NCBI GenBank assembly: GCA_900757615.1
Contig: CAAEON010000039.1
Span: forward strand, 1 to 41,647
Reading direction: 5' to 3'
DNA from: an uncultured Collinsella sp.
GTDB lineage: Bacteria; Actinomycetota; Coriobacteriia; Coriobacteriales; Coriobacteriaceae
DNA length: 41,647 nucleotides
In this document: one piece after another, positions 23,823-31,554 of the stretch
Position numbering within the stretch: the stretch's first letter is position 1
Layout: each line of letters opens with the position of its first letter
Notes under the pieces: model-generated
Databases searched by the model: none
Told to the model about the DNA's origin: nothing
The model's input: the letters and a program-made list of their open reading frames with translations, nothing else
Translations under genes and position numbers: made by a program

Positions 23823-26800
23823 ATGGCGAACACCCAGAACTATATTAACCACCTGTTGCAGAACACTGGCATCACGCCGGCGTGCAGCGAAGAAGAGCGC
23901 TTGGCTGCCGAAGATATCGCTCAGATCTTCCGCAACCACGGCTTTGATCCAGAGGTTCAGGAGTTCAATGCCCCGGCGCCCAGTAGGTTGGCATTTGCCG
24001 TTACCGGTATTCTTGCGTTTGCCGGCGCCCTACTGATGGGCATCGGCGGCGGCATCGGCTTGGTCGGCACCTTGCTGGCCATTGCCGGCGCCGTTCTTTA
24101 CGTGCTCGAACGCACGGGCCACCCCGTGGTTTCGCGCCTGGGCAAGACGGGCGTGAGCCAAAATGTCATCGCCTACCACAAGGCCTCGGGCCCGCTCGCG
24201 TCTCCGCGCAACCGCCCGGTGGTCGTTGTCGCACACTACGACTCTCCCCGTGCTGAGCTGCTCGCCCGCGAGCCCTATGCTTCTTATCGTGCGCTCATCG
24301 CCAAGCTGTTGCCCGTTGCCACGGTTGCCCCTGCTGCCGTTGCCATCTTGCGTATCCTGCCGCTCCCCGGCGCGCTCAAGGTTCTGCTGTGGATTGTCGC
24401 GATCCTCGCTTCCCTCGTTGCGCTCGCCAACGCGGCAAACATCATTTCTAACCGTTTTGTGCTTCCCTATACGTCCGGCGCAGTGTGCAACAAGTCTTCT
24501 GTCGCCGCTATGCTCGGCGTTATGGACAACGTTGCTCCCTTCCAGGGCGAAAACGAGTTTCCCGACGATGTTCCGTTCGATACCTATTTTGGGGAGCAGA
24601 AGCGTCGTGCCGAGGAAATGGCGCGCGCAGCGGCGGAGTATGCCGCGGCCCAACAGCAAAACGACTACGGCAACACCATCGAGTATGAAGAGCCTACCTA
24701 CGCCGAGGACGAGTTCGGCCAGCCGATTGCTTCCGACGCTCAGACCGAGCCCGAACAGGGCGAGGCTTTCGACGAGCAGATCGAGGGCTTTGAGGGTGCG
24801 TCTGCCGACGAGACGCTGATTGGCGCCATCGTGCCAGAGGATCAGAATCAGGCTGTCCAGGCCGAAGAGTTCAATGACGAGGTTCCCGCTGCCGAGCCGG
24901 CGGAGGAGCCTGTCGCGGCCGAGCCCGAGCCCAAGCTCTATCGCAATGCCGCCGGCAACATCCGCTTTGGTTCGGATGCCATCCGTGCGCTCGGAATGCT
25001 TCCCGAGTCCTGCACGCTCGATTACGAGGAAGGCGAGGAGCCGACGTTTGAGCCCGAGCCTGCCCCCGTCGTGACTGCACCTGCGCCCGTTGTCGCCGTG
25101 GATGATGAGTCTGCCGCGGTTACCGCTGCCGTTGCCGAGCCCGAGGCGGTGTCCGCGATCGATCCCGCGGCAGGACTGGACATTTTGGCTCCCGCCGCGC
25201 CGGCGCAAGACGTTACGGACGAGTCTGACGACGATTACGTTGAACAGCCGAGGCGCGTGTCTTACGAGAGCGATACTGATTTCTCGGCCGAGATTCCCGC
25301 GGCAACGCCCCATGCCGATATTGCATCCGCGTTCTCTTCGATTGGCGCCAGTGCTTCCAACTTCTTTAAGGGTGCGCTTGCAAAGGGCAAGAAATTTGTC
25401 GACGATTTCGAGGAGAAGCGCGCTGCCGCACGCGAGGCTGCCGAGCAGGAGGCTATCGCTCAGCAGCAGGCAGCCGAGGCGGCACGTGAGCGCGCGGCGC
25501 AAGAGCTCGAGCAGAACGAGGCTATGCAGTCCGTGCCCGTCGACGCTGCCGAAGCTACGACGTCCTTTGAGTCCCAGCAACCGGCGTCCGCGGATGTTGC
25601 TGAGGCGACGACGTCTTTCGAGGCTCAGCAGCACGTCGATAGCACCATGTCGTTTGATGCCGCGCAGTTCGATTCCACGATAACGTTTGAAAAGCAAGGC
25701 ACCGCGATTGCCGAGCCCCTTCCTGTTTCCGATGAGCAGGGCGACGCGGCAGACGATGACGAGCCTATTGATGCTGCCGAAATCCAAGATGTCGCCGGGC
25801 ACGAGCCCGTCGAGGTCAACTGTGACGAAGAGCAATACGCGGCAGCCGATCAAGGTGATTCGACCGAGGTCGAGCAGGAGGAAGTGCCTGCGGTTTCCGA
25901 GGCTCCCGAGACAGATGGGTCGAGGCCTTACTCCACGCAGATTTTCACCATGCCGATCCCGAGTGGTTCCGGTGCCACGGTTGCCGATGTCGCTCCCACT
26001 CAGGACGAAACGGTCGATTCCCTTATGGCCCAGATTTCCTCCCAAGCATCGCCGCGTCCGCAGATGAATGTTCCCGATCCGGCGTCGGCACCGTCGCCTG
26101 CACCCTCCTCGTCTCCGCTGGCTTCGGTTCCCGATCCGTCGCTGCCGTCGATGAAGCAGACAAACGTTGCGTCTCGCACGTCGCTGTTCGACCTTCCCGA
26201 TCCCTCCGCACAGGTCAACGACCCCTTTGCTACCGCTCAGGGTCCCGAACCCACATCGGCACCCGTTGCGCCTCCTATGCCCGTTGCGTCGGGCGCACAG
26301 CCGATCGAGACCATTTCGGCTCCCGCCCCTGCGGCACCTAAGTCTCGCAAGCGCGGCCTGGGCGGCCTGTTCGGTCGTAAAAAGAAAAACGAACAGGACA
26401 GCATGAGTGACTGGCTGGGCGTCGAAGACGATTACGATGCCAAGAAGTCCGGTCGCGGCATCGGTTCGTGGGATAATTTCGAGGACGATAACGATGGCTG
26501 GAAGGGCGGCGCTACGTCTTCCGACGGCGCTTCTTCCGAAGATATGCTCTCGGCTGTCGCCTCTATGGGCGACGATGAGCTGCTCGGTCACGATATCTGG
26601 TTTGTGGCAACGGGCGCCTCGGATTGTGATGGCTCCGGTATGAAGGCCTTCTTGGCTTCGCATCGCGATAAGCTCCGCGGCGTCTTCTTCATCAATCTTG
26701 AATCCGTCGGCGCCGGTAGGCTTTCGGTGGTGACGGTTGAGGGCGAACAGCAGCTGCTCAAGGGCGATCGCCGCATCATGAACCTGGTCAGCAAGGTGTG

Positions 26801-27020
26801 CAAGTCGTTCCATGTCGATTGTGGCGCGCTCGAGATGCCCTATGCCAAGACCGATGCCTACGCCGCGCTCGAGGCGAGCCGCCGAGCCCTCACCATCGCC
26901 GGCGTGGACGGCACGCGTCTGGCTTGCGCTCGTACCGAGGACGACCTGCCCCACAATGTCAACCCGACGAACATTGCCACGGTATCCGAGGTCGTGACCG
27001 AGGTTATCCGCCGTTCGTAG
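23823..27020 (+). CDS. M28-peptidase-like membrane protein split by a huge acidic low-complexity insert
   Basis: A 1065-residue protein. Residues 1-240 resemble the first half of an M28 zinc aminopeptidase, with VVVVAHYDSPR (H138, D140), but membrane segments (about 56-95 and 155-205) are inserted. At the usual GxxDNxSG site the sequence is GAVCNKSS, with C222 where the bridging Asp should be. Residues about 240-915 are Ala/Glu/Pro-rich, with a charged helix (about 520-570) and short TSFE-type repeats (about 575-625). Residues about 920-1065 resemble the second half: FVATGASDCDGSG (927-939, where AEE..G is expected), FINLESVGAG (E960) and LPHNVNPTN (H1044). Several metal ligands look replaced, so it may not be a peptidase. 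ATG 23823 has GTGGAG upstream; the frame is open 150 bp further. A small membrane protein gene follows after 21 bp. Confidence 0.8.
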   Translation: MANTQNYINHLLQNTGITPACSEEERLAAEDIAQIFRNHGFDPEVQEFNAPAPSRLAFAVTGILAFAGALLMGIGGGIGLVGTLLAIAGAVLYVLERTGHPVVSRLGKTGVSQNVIAYHKASGPLASPRNRPVVVVAHYDSPRAELLAREPYASYRALIAKLLPVATVAPAAVAILRILPLPGALKVLLWIVAILASLVALANAANIISNRFVLPYTSGAVCNKSSVAAMLGVMDNVAPFQGENEFPDDVPFDTYFGEQKRRAEEMARAAAEYAAAQQQNDYGNTIEYEEPTYAEDEFGQPIASDAQTEPEQGEAFDEQIEGFEGASADETLIGAIVPEDQNQAVQAEEFNDEVPAAEPAEEPVAAEPEPKLYRNAAGNIRFGSDAIRALGMLPESCTLDYEEGEEPTFEPEPAPVVTAPAPVVAVDDESAAVTAAVAEPEAVSAIDPAAGLDILAPAAPAQDVTDESDDDYVEQPRRVSYESDTDFSAEIPAATPHADIASAFSSIGASASNFFKGALAKGKKFVDDFEEKRAAAREAAEQEAIAQQQAAEAARERAAQELEQNEAMQSVPVDAAEATTSFESQQPASADVAEATTSFEAQQHVDSTMSFDAAQFDSTITFEKQGTAIAEPLPVSDEQGDAADDDEPIDAAEIQDVAGHEPVEVNCDEEQYAAADQGDSTEVEQEEVPAVSEAPETDGSRPYSTQIFTMPIPSGSGATVADVAPTQDETVDSLMAQISSQASPRPQMNVPDPASAPSPAPSSSPLASVPDPSLPSMKQTNVASRTSLFDLPDPSAQVNDPFATAQGPEPTSAPVAPPMPVASGAQPIETISAPAPAAPKSRKRGLGGLFGRKKKNEQDSMSDWLGVEDDYDAKKSGRGIGSWDNFEDDNDGWKGGATSSDGASSEDMLSAVASMGDDELLGHDIWFVATGASDCDGSGMKAFLASHRDKLRGVFFINLESVGAGRLSVVTVEGEQQLLKGDRRIMNLVSKVCKSFHVDCGALEMPYAKTDAYAALEASRRALTIAGVDGTRLACARTEDDLPHNVNPTNIATVSEVVTEVIRRS

Positions 27021-27041
27021 ACGGAGCTCTAAGGAGTCAAC

Positions 27042-27260
27042 GTGTTTTCGTATATTAAGCGCCATTGGCCTGTCTACGTGATTTTGACCTTGATTGCCAT
27101 TGCGTTAGGGCTTGGAGCTGCCTACATCGTGGGCGCGAAGGGCTCGACCCCCGCCTCCGCAATCAGCGAAGAGGTGGAGCAAGAACAGAGCACGGGTGCC
27201 GATGGGATTCCTGAGTCCGAGCAAGCAATCGTTGATGGTGGATCTTCGTCTGCAGAGTAG
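27042..27260 (+). CDS. Small single-pass membrane protein
   Basis: A 72-residue protein with a short basic N-terminus (YIKRHWP), one membrane segment (about 11-33) and an acidic Ser/Glu-rich tail (about 34-72). GTG 27042 has AAGGAG at 27031-27036. It lies 21 bp after the M28-like gene and shares its acidic character, so it is probably made with it. I know no function. Confidence 0.7.
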   Translation: MFSYIKRHWPVYVILTLIAIALGLGAAYIVGAKGSTPASAISEEVEQEQSTGADGIPESEQAIVDGGSSSAE

Positions 27261-27281
27261 ATGCGGCGATTTAAATGATTG

Positions 27282-27319
27282 AAAGCGGGCGAGCCGGGGG
27301 ACTGGCTCGTCCGCTTTTT
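27282..27319 (+). terminator. Terminator after the M28-like operon
   Basis: GCGGGCGAGCC (27285-27295) pairs with GGCTCGTCCGC (27304-27314, one mismatch), followed by TTTTT. It lies between convergent genes. Confidence 0.8.
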
Positions 27320-27326
27320 CATCGTG

Positions 27327-30300
27327 CTAGCGCTTCTTTGGGATTGACCTAAGGCGAGCGAACCATAGGGCTGCGGCACCCGAGGTCAGGAGCGCGGTGA
27401 TGCAAGCGGCGATGGGAGCTGATCCTGTTGCCGGTAGGTCCTGCGGTAGGGTACAGCGTTGAATGACACGGTCCTCGTCATGTGACTCAAGTTTATCGCC
27501 GCCGCCGTTGCGGCAAAGATCGACGCGTGCGCTGTTGGTGAGTGCAGTTTGGGGTGTGTAAGCCGACGTTGCCTGCATGTGCACGACTGCGCCCCGAGCA
27601 TCTGTGCCAAGGATTGCTTTGGCATCGTCAAGGTCGTCGTGCTCATCTTTGAGATCATCACGGGTCCAAGAATCCGTATCGCTTCGAGTCGTAAAGTCGG
27701 CGGCTACCGCACCGTATTCAATGCGAATGCCCGTCACGACGGTATTGGATGCAAGGTCGAGTTCTTTCGCCTCGAGTGTGGCGGATTCCGTGGTCGAGAC
27801 ATCCGCCTTCCAGAGGTGCCAGCCGTCGTAATCGACGAGGCGGCAATCTTCACCCAGACTCTCTTTTACTTCGTCGGACTCAAGCCAAGGATTTTCGTGC
27901 CCATCGTCAAGCGTCGCGTTTGCCGGCTCATCGACGTCTGTCGAGTCCAACGGCGTCGTGCGATACCACACGTTGCACAGACCGTTGAGGTCGCCGATGG
28001 CGACGGGGGTTTCGATTGAGACGAATCTCGCCGTGCCGTCTTTGGCGCACTCAAGATCATCGGTAATCGTAAACTCATCAACCCAAGTAGCGGAATCGTT
28101 TCGAGCATCGATGGTATAGGAGAAAAGCCCATCCGTATTGGTTTGCATCGCGGCGCGGTTTTTTCCATCGCCGTTAGCCAACAGACCCTTCCCGATAGGT
28201 TGGACAAGTTCCTGACGCTTGTCGACCTGTCCTTTGATCTCGATGGGCGCATCCTTCATCGCGACGGATTGGACTTCTCCCGTATCCTTTATTTCAAACG
28301 TTATCTCCTCGGCAAGGTCATAGGTCAGCGGAGACATCGTTTCGCGCAACGAGTAGGTGCCGGGTGCAAGATGTTCGATGCGGTGCGGCTTGTCGGATGA
28401 GGTCCAGGAGTCTATTTCGGTTTTATCGGGACCATATAAGGTGAGCTGTGCGCCTTTCACTTCCTGCTCTCCGCTTGCATCGACCTTGGAGATATCAACC
28501 TTGGTGTAATCGTCGGATACGTTAAGCCGTGCTTCCACAACGGGTGTTTTCTGGTCGGCATAGGTAAGGTCGACGATATGATGCGTCCGGTCGAGCAAGA
28601 AGCCGGTCGGCGCTTGAGTCTCGACAACCTCGTAGCGTGCGGTGCCAGATCCCAGCGGGAGGTCGTCCGCGCGTGCTTCTCCAGTTTCATCCGTCGTGAC
28701 GGTAGCGACAGCCTCGCCGTCGAGCGCGGCAATGCTACCGTCGGGGCGCACGATATCACCTGAGGCACGGATCTCAAAGATGGCGCCCGCGAGGCTGCTG
28801 CCGTCTACGGCATCGGTTTTAACGATCCTGATGTTTCCGGTCGCGGCGTGGTTATAATACGAGACGATTGCAACGGGCGTTAGGTTTATATCGGCGGGTA
28901 TGTTTACCTCGATCTCTCCGCCGACAAGATAGGGCTCTTTGGCCGAGGTTTCGCGTACATAATAGGTGCCCGGCACGAGCGATTCGGGCAGTGTGACGGT
29001 CCCGGTCGCGTCAGTCGTAAAGGTGTCCATTACGTTATGTGCTGGATGCCAGCAAGTTTGTGAGACAGGTTTGTGATTGCTGTCGAGGAGTTGGAAGGTG
29101 AATCCGGCTAGGGGAACAGAAGCGCCTGTTTGGGCATCGCGTTTTACAATCTGGAGATGCGTCGACAGAGCGTGGTTGTCCACGATATATTGAAGCTCGG
29201 CGCCGTCGGAAATCTGATTGGCCTCGACGGTCCATTCCCCTGCACGTTTAAAACCCTCTGGGACGGTTTCCGGAACCTCACGAACGGTGTAGCCGGCGCG
29301 GTCGTATGGGATGGCTCCGTGGACACCGGCGGGTCGCTTGCCTGCGCCAAACCATGCTTCGGGCTGATCTTTGGTGGAGGCAAAGCCATAGATGTTTGTG
29401 GTCAGTGTGCCAACAACCTGCTGAGAGCTGTTACTGACAACCTCAAAGACAACATCTCCTGCCGGCTGCTCCAGGCCGGATTGATCGCTATTGCCGTAGT
29501 CCTTGAATTTTGAAATCTCAAGGCCAAACGCAATGGGGATATCGGAAACGCGAGATTCGATCTCGACCACGCCTGAATCGCCGAGTTGGTCGGCTCCAAC
29601 GGTGTAAGACCAACTGTCACCGGAGGGCAAATAGCCCTCGGGCGCCTTCGATTCATAGATGGTAAAGGTTCCCAGGGGGACATCGGTGAGGGTAGCTCGA
29701 CCGCTTTCATCGGTCCTGAGAGTTTGTGTCCATCCAGGGGTTGATTGCGATACGCACACGAATTCTGCTCCTGCGAGCGAAGCCCCAACTTGGGGGCCTG
29801 CATTCGTTGCGGCGTCGAGTTTTACGACATGCAGGGTGATGGCGCCGGGTTGTTCATCGATGGCGACCTGCCCGCCATCATTCCCCGTGGTAAAGGCAAC
29901 GCGATCGGGGCGGGGGACATAGCCGGCCGGCGCCTTCGTTTCAACTAGGTAGTATGCCGTGTTGGGTAGGAGTGTTGCCTGCGCTCGACCGTTGCTGTCC
30001 ATCTGGACGGTGCCGACACGCGCGCCGCTGGCGCTCTCAAAAACATCGAATGTTGCCCCGTCAAGCTGATAAGTATTGTTTCCGCTGGTAATGGCAGCGT
30101 TTGTAGACTGCTTTTGGAAGGAAACAGAGACCGCCGGCAGTACATAGAGCATGTCTTGACGTCTGCTGCCGCCCGATACGGTTCCTAGATAGCGCCGCGC
30201 GCGGTGCGGAGCGGCTTTGAGGCTTCCTGATTTTGCGCTGTCGTGGAGCCACCGCGCAGCCGCCACGACTTCATTGTCGGCGGTAAAGTGCCCACTCTTG

Positions 30301-30758
30301 GTTTTGCCCTGAGCGGTCGTGTAGGAGTAGGTGCCGTCGACATGGGTAGTGCCGTTGAGCATCCATACGGCAAGCTGGGTGGCAGCGCGGGCGCGATCGG
30401 GTGAAAGATGGTAACCGCCAAACGACGTGGCGGTAGGATATCCGTGACAAACGATTGCCGCGAACTCGTCGTCGAGCCACACCCAGCCTTGATCAAAGTT
30501 GAGCCATGGGCCGCCCGGCTTGGTGGGGCCGGGGCGCTCCTGGTTCATGCAGTAGGCAATCGAGGCGTCTTGAGCTTCATACTTGCCGATGAAGAAGGGC
30601 CCACAATCATCGCTAATAGTGCGGAAGCCGAGCTGGTCGTAGCCATCGACGGCAAATGCGGCTCCCGGTGCCAGACAGCCGAAAAGCAGGAAGAGGAGCA
30701 GGAGCAGCGGACCTGTTGCGATTGCGCTGTGGACAGAGTGCGTGGGTGCGTTGGACAT
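27327..30758 (-). CDS. Thioester-domain, multi-Cna_B LPXTG surface adhesin
   Basis: A 1143-residue cell-wall-anchored protein. A signal peptide (cleavage probably after AFA, residue 36) is followed by a thioester domain: C70 in AYCMN and Q128 in TQLAVW, the Cys-Gln pair that forms an internal thioester able to bind host amines. Then six Cna_B/SpaA-type domains follow (about 210-840), each with a Lys near its start (such as LHVVK, LQIVK, IRIVK) and a Glu near its end (ETKAPAGY, ESKAPEGY, ETQAPTGF), the pattern for isopeptide bonds. A further domain (about 860-1090) resembles pilin C-terminal modules. LPATG (1108-1112), a membrane segment and a basic tail form the sortase signal. ATG 30758 has AAGGAG upstream. 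No sortase gene is in the window. The likely role is adhesion to host tissue or mucus. Confidence 0.9.
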   Translation of the reverse strand: MSNAPTHSVHSAIATGPLLLLLFLLFGCLAPGAAFAVDGYDQLGFRTISDDCGPFFIGKYEAQDASIAYCMNQERPGPTKPGGPWLNFDQGWVWLDDEFAAIVCHGYPTATSFGGYHLSPDRARAATQLAVWMLNGTTHVDGTYSYTTAQGKTKSGHFTADNEVVAAARWLHDSAKSGSLKAAPHRARRYLGTVSGGSRRQDMLYVLPAVSVSFQKQSTNAAITSGNNTYQLDGATFDVFESASGARVGTVQMDSNGRAQATLLPNTAYYLVETKAPAGYVPRPDRVAFTTGNDGGQVAIDEQPGAITLHVVKLDAATNAGPQVGASLAGAEFVCVSQSTPGWTQTLRTDESGRATLTDVPLGTFTIYESKAPEGYLPSGDSWSYTVGADQLGDSGVVEIESRVSDIPIAFGLEISKFKDYGNSDQSGLEQPAGDVVFEVVSNSSQQVVGTLTTNIYGFASTKDQPEAWFGAGKRPAGVHGAIPYDRAGYTVREVPETVPEGFKRAGEWTVEANQISDGAELQYIVDNHALSTHLQIVKRDAQTGASVPLAGFTFQLLDSNHKPVSQTCWHPAHNVMDTFTTDATGTVTLPESLVPGTYYVRETSAKEPYLVGGEIEVNIPADINLTPVAIVSYYNHAATGNIRIVKTDAVDGSSLAGAIFEIRASGDIVRPDGSIAALDGEAVATVTTDETGEARADDLPLGSGTARYEVVETQAPTGFLLDRTHHIVDLTYADQKTPVVEARLNVSDDYTKVDISKVDASGEQEVKGAQLTLYGPDKTEIDSWTSSDKPHRIEHLAPGTYSLRETMSPLTYDLAEEITFEIKDTGEVQSVAMKDAPIEIKGQVDKRQELVQPIGKGLLANGDGKNRAAMQTNTDGLFSYTIDARNDSATWVDEFTITDDLECAKDGTARFVSIETPVAIGDLNGLCNVWYRTTPLDSTDVDEPANATLDDGHENPWLESDEVKESLGEDCRLVDYDGWHLWKADVSTTESATLEAKELDLASNTVVTGIRIEYGAVAADFTTRSDTDSWTRDDLKDEHDDLDDAKAILGTDARGAVVHMQATSAYTPQTALTNSARVDLCRNGGGDKLESHDEDRVIQRCTLPQDLPATGSAPIAACITALLTSGAAALWFARLRSIPKKR

Positions 30759-31012
30759 GGCTGCTCCTTATCCCTCGTGCGCCGCATGGGGAGGTTGCGA
30801 CGCGTAGGATGAGGCTACCCCCGAGGTTCATGCGGGTAAGTACCGGAGCCTGACCAAAAGCTTGCCCAATTCCTGACAAATTGAGCTCAAATACAACAAT
30901 CAGGCAAAAGCGCAGGTAGAAGATAAGGAGAACAGGAGGCCAAAGGTCCTCGTCTCCACAATTGATGCGATTTTCAAACGAATCTCCACAGCTAAAACAA
31001 GCATCGCCACCC
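30759..31012. other. Intergenic region upstream of the adhesin
   Basis: About 250 bp without a convincing gene. It must hold the adhesin promoter on the minus strand, but I could not pick a clear -35/-10 pair. Confidence 0.5.
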
Positions 31013-31042
31013 TTGTATCGAACAAGACAACCGCGTTATACT
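31013..31042 (+). promoter_or_regulatory. Promoter of tRNA-Gly
   Basis: TTGTAT (31013-31018) and TATACT (31037-31042) with 18-bp spacing end 13 bp before the tRNA. Confidence 0.65.
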
Positions 31043-31055
31043 AGCCAACACACAA

Positions 31056-31130
31056 GCGGGCATCGCCAAGTGGTAAGGCATCAGCTTCCCAAGCTGACAC
31101 TCGCGGGTTCGAGTCCCGTTGCCCGCTCCA
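31056..31130 (+). tRNA. tRNA-Gly(CCC)
   Basis: A complete cloverleaf: acceptor GCGGGCA/TGCCCGC, D-arm, anticodon stem CAGC/GCTG with loop TTCCCAA (anticodon CCC, 31088-31090), T-arm CGGGTTCGAGTCCCG, discriminator T and an encoded CCA. It reads glycine GGG codons. Its 3' 18 bases are repeated twice downstream, and its T-arm is copied in inverted form. Confidence 0.97.
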
Positions 31131-31136
31131 GAAAAA

Positions 31137-31173
31137 GTAAAAGCACGACACCGTTCCGGTGCCGTGCTTTTTT
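31137..31173 (+). terminator. Terminator of tRNA-Gly
   Basis: AAAAGCACG-A-CACCG pairs with CGGTG-C-CGTGCTTTT and is followed by further Ts. It begins 7 bp after the tRNA. Confidence 0.85.
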
Positions 31174-31181
31174 CAATAAAG

Positions 31182-31200
31182 CGCCGGGACTCGAACCCGC
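31182..31200 (-). repeat. Inverted copy of the tRNA-Gly T-arm
   Basis: CGGGACTCGAACCCGC (31184-31199) is the exact reverse complement of the tRNA-Gly T-arm GCGGGTTCGAGTCCCG. It is not part of a second tRNA, since no other arms fold around it. Confidence 0.7.
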
Positions 31201-31269
31201 CAGGGTGCGAGCGTAAAACAAACGCGAAGCGTTTGTAGCGAGCAGGCGAAGGCGCCGGCAGGCGCCTGA

Positions 31270-31321
31270 AGCCGGTGCGGATTTGCGAAGCAAATACGCG
31301 GACGTCCCGTTGCCCGCTCCA
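31270..31321 (+). repeat. 52-bp direct repeat, copy 1, ending in tRNA-Gly 3' end
   Basis: Identical over 52 bp to 31401-31452. Its last 18 bases (31304-31321) equal the 3' end of tRNA-Gly including CCA (31113-31130). It contains a hairpin GCGGATTTGC-GAA-GCAAATACGC. No intact tRNA is present. Confidence 0.9.
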
Positions 31322-31400
31322 TCGAGCGCGGGAGACTTTGGGGCGGCCAATTCAACAAAGTCTTCCCCATCGTCTCCGTGAATCCGAGGAGATCGACCGC

Positions 31401-31452
31401 AGCCGGTGCGGATTTGCGAAGCAAATACGCGGACGTCCCGTTGCCCGCTCCA
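31401..31452 (+). repeat. 52-bp direct repeat, copy 2, ending in tRNA-Gly 3' end
   Basis: The second identical copy, 131 bp after the first. The 79-bp spacer (31322-31400) has its own imperfect inverted repeat (GGAGACTTTG...CAAAGTC...GTCTCC). This fits repeated insertion or duplication at the tRNA 3' end. Confidence 0.9.
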
Positions 31453-31554
31453 ATTCCAAAATGTTAGGTTAATGCCTGCTGCCCATACTTGCACCTGCGC
31501 ACGGTACAATGGTTGGGTTACGACCAACGTGCCAATAACCAAAAAGGAGCCGCT

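Noticed and set aside
24030..27065. 1011-residue Arg/Gly/Leu-rich frame antisense to the M28-like gene
   Set aside because: The plus-strand protein has recognisable family motifs, a start with a ribosome site and an operon partner; the antisense frame has only biased low-complexity text.
31056..31452. CRISPR array at the tRNA-Gly repeats
   Set aside because: Only two repeats of 52 bp with one spacer, ending in tRNA sequence, and no cas genes.
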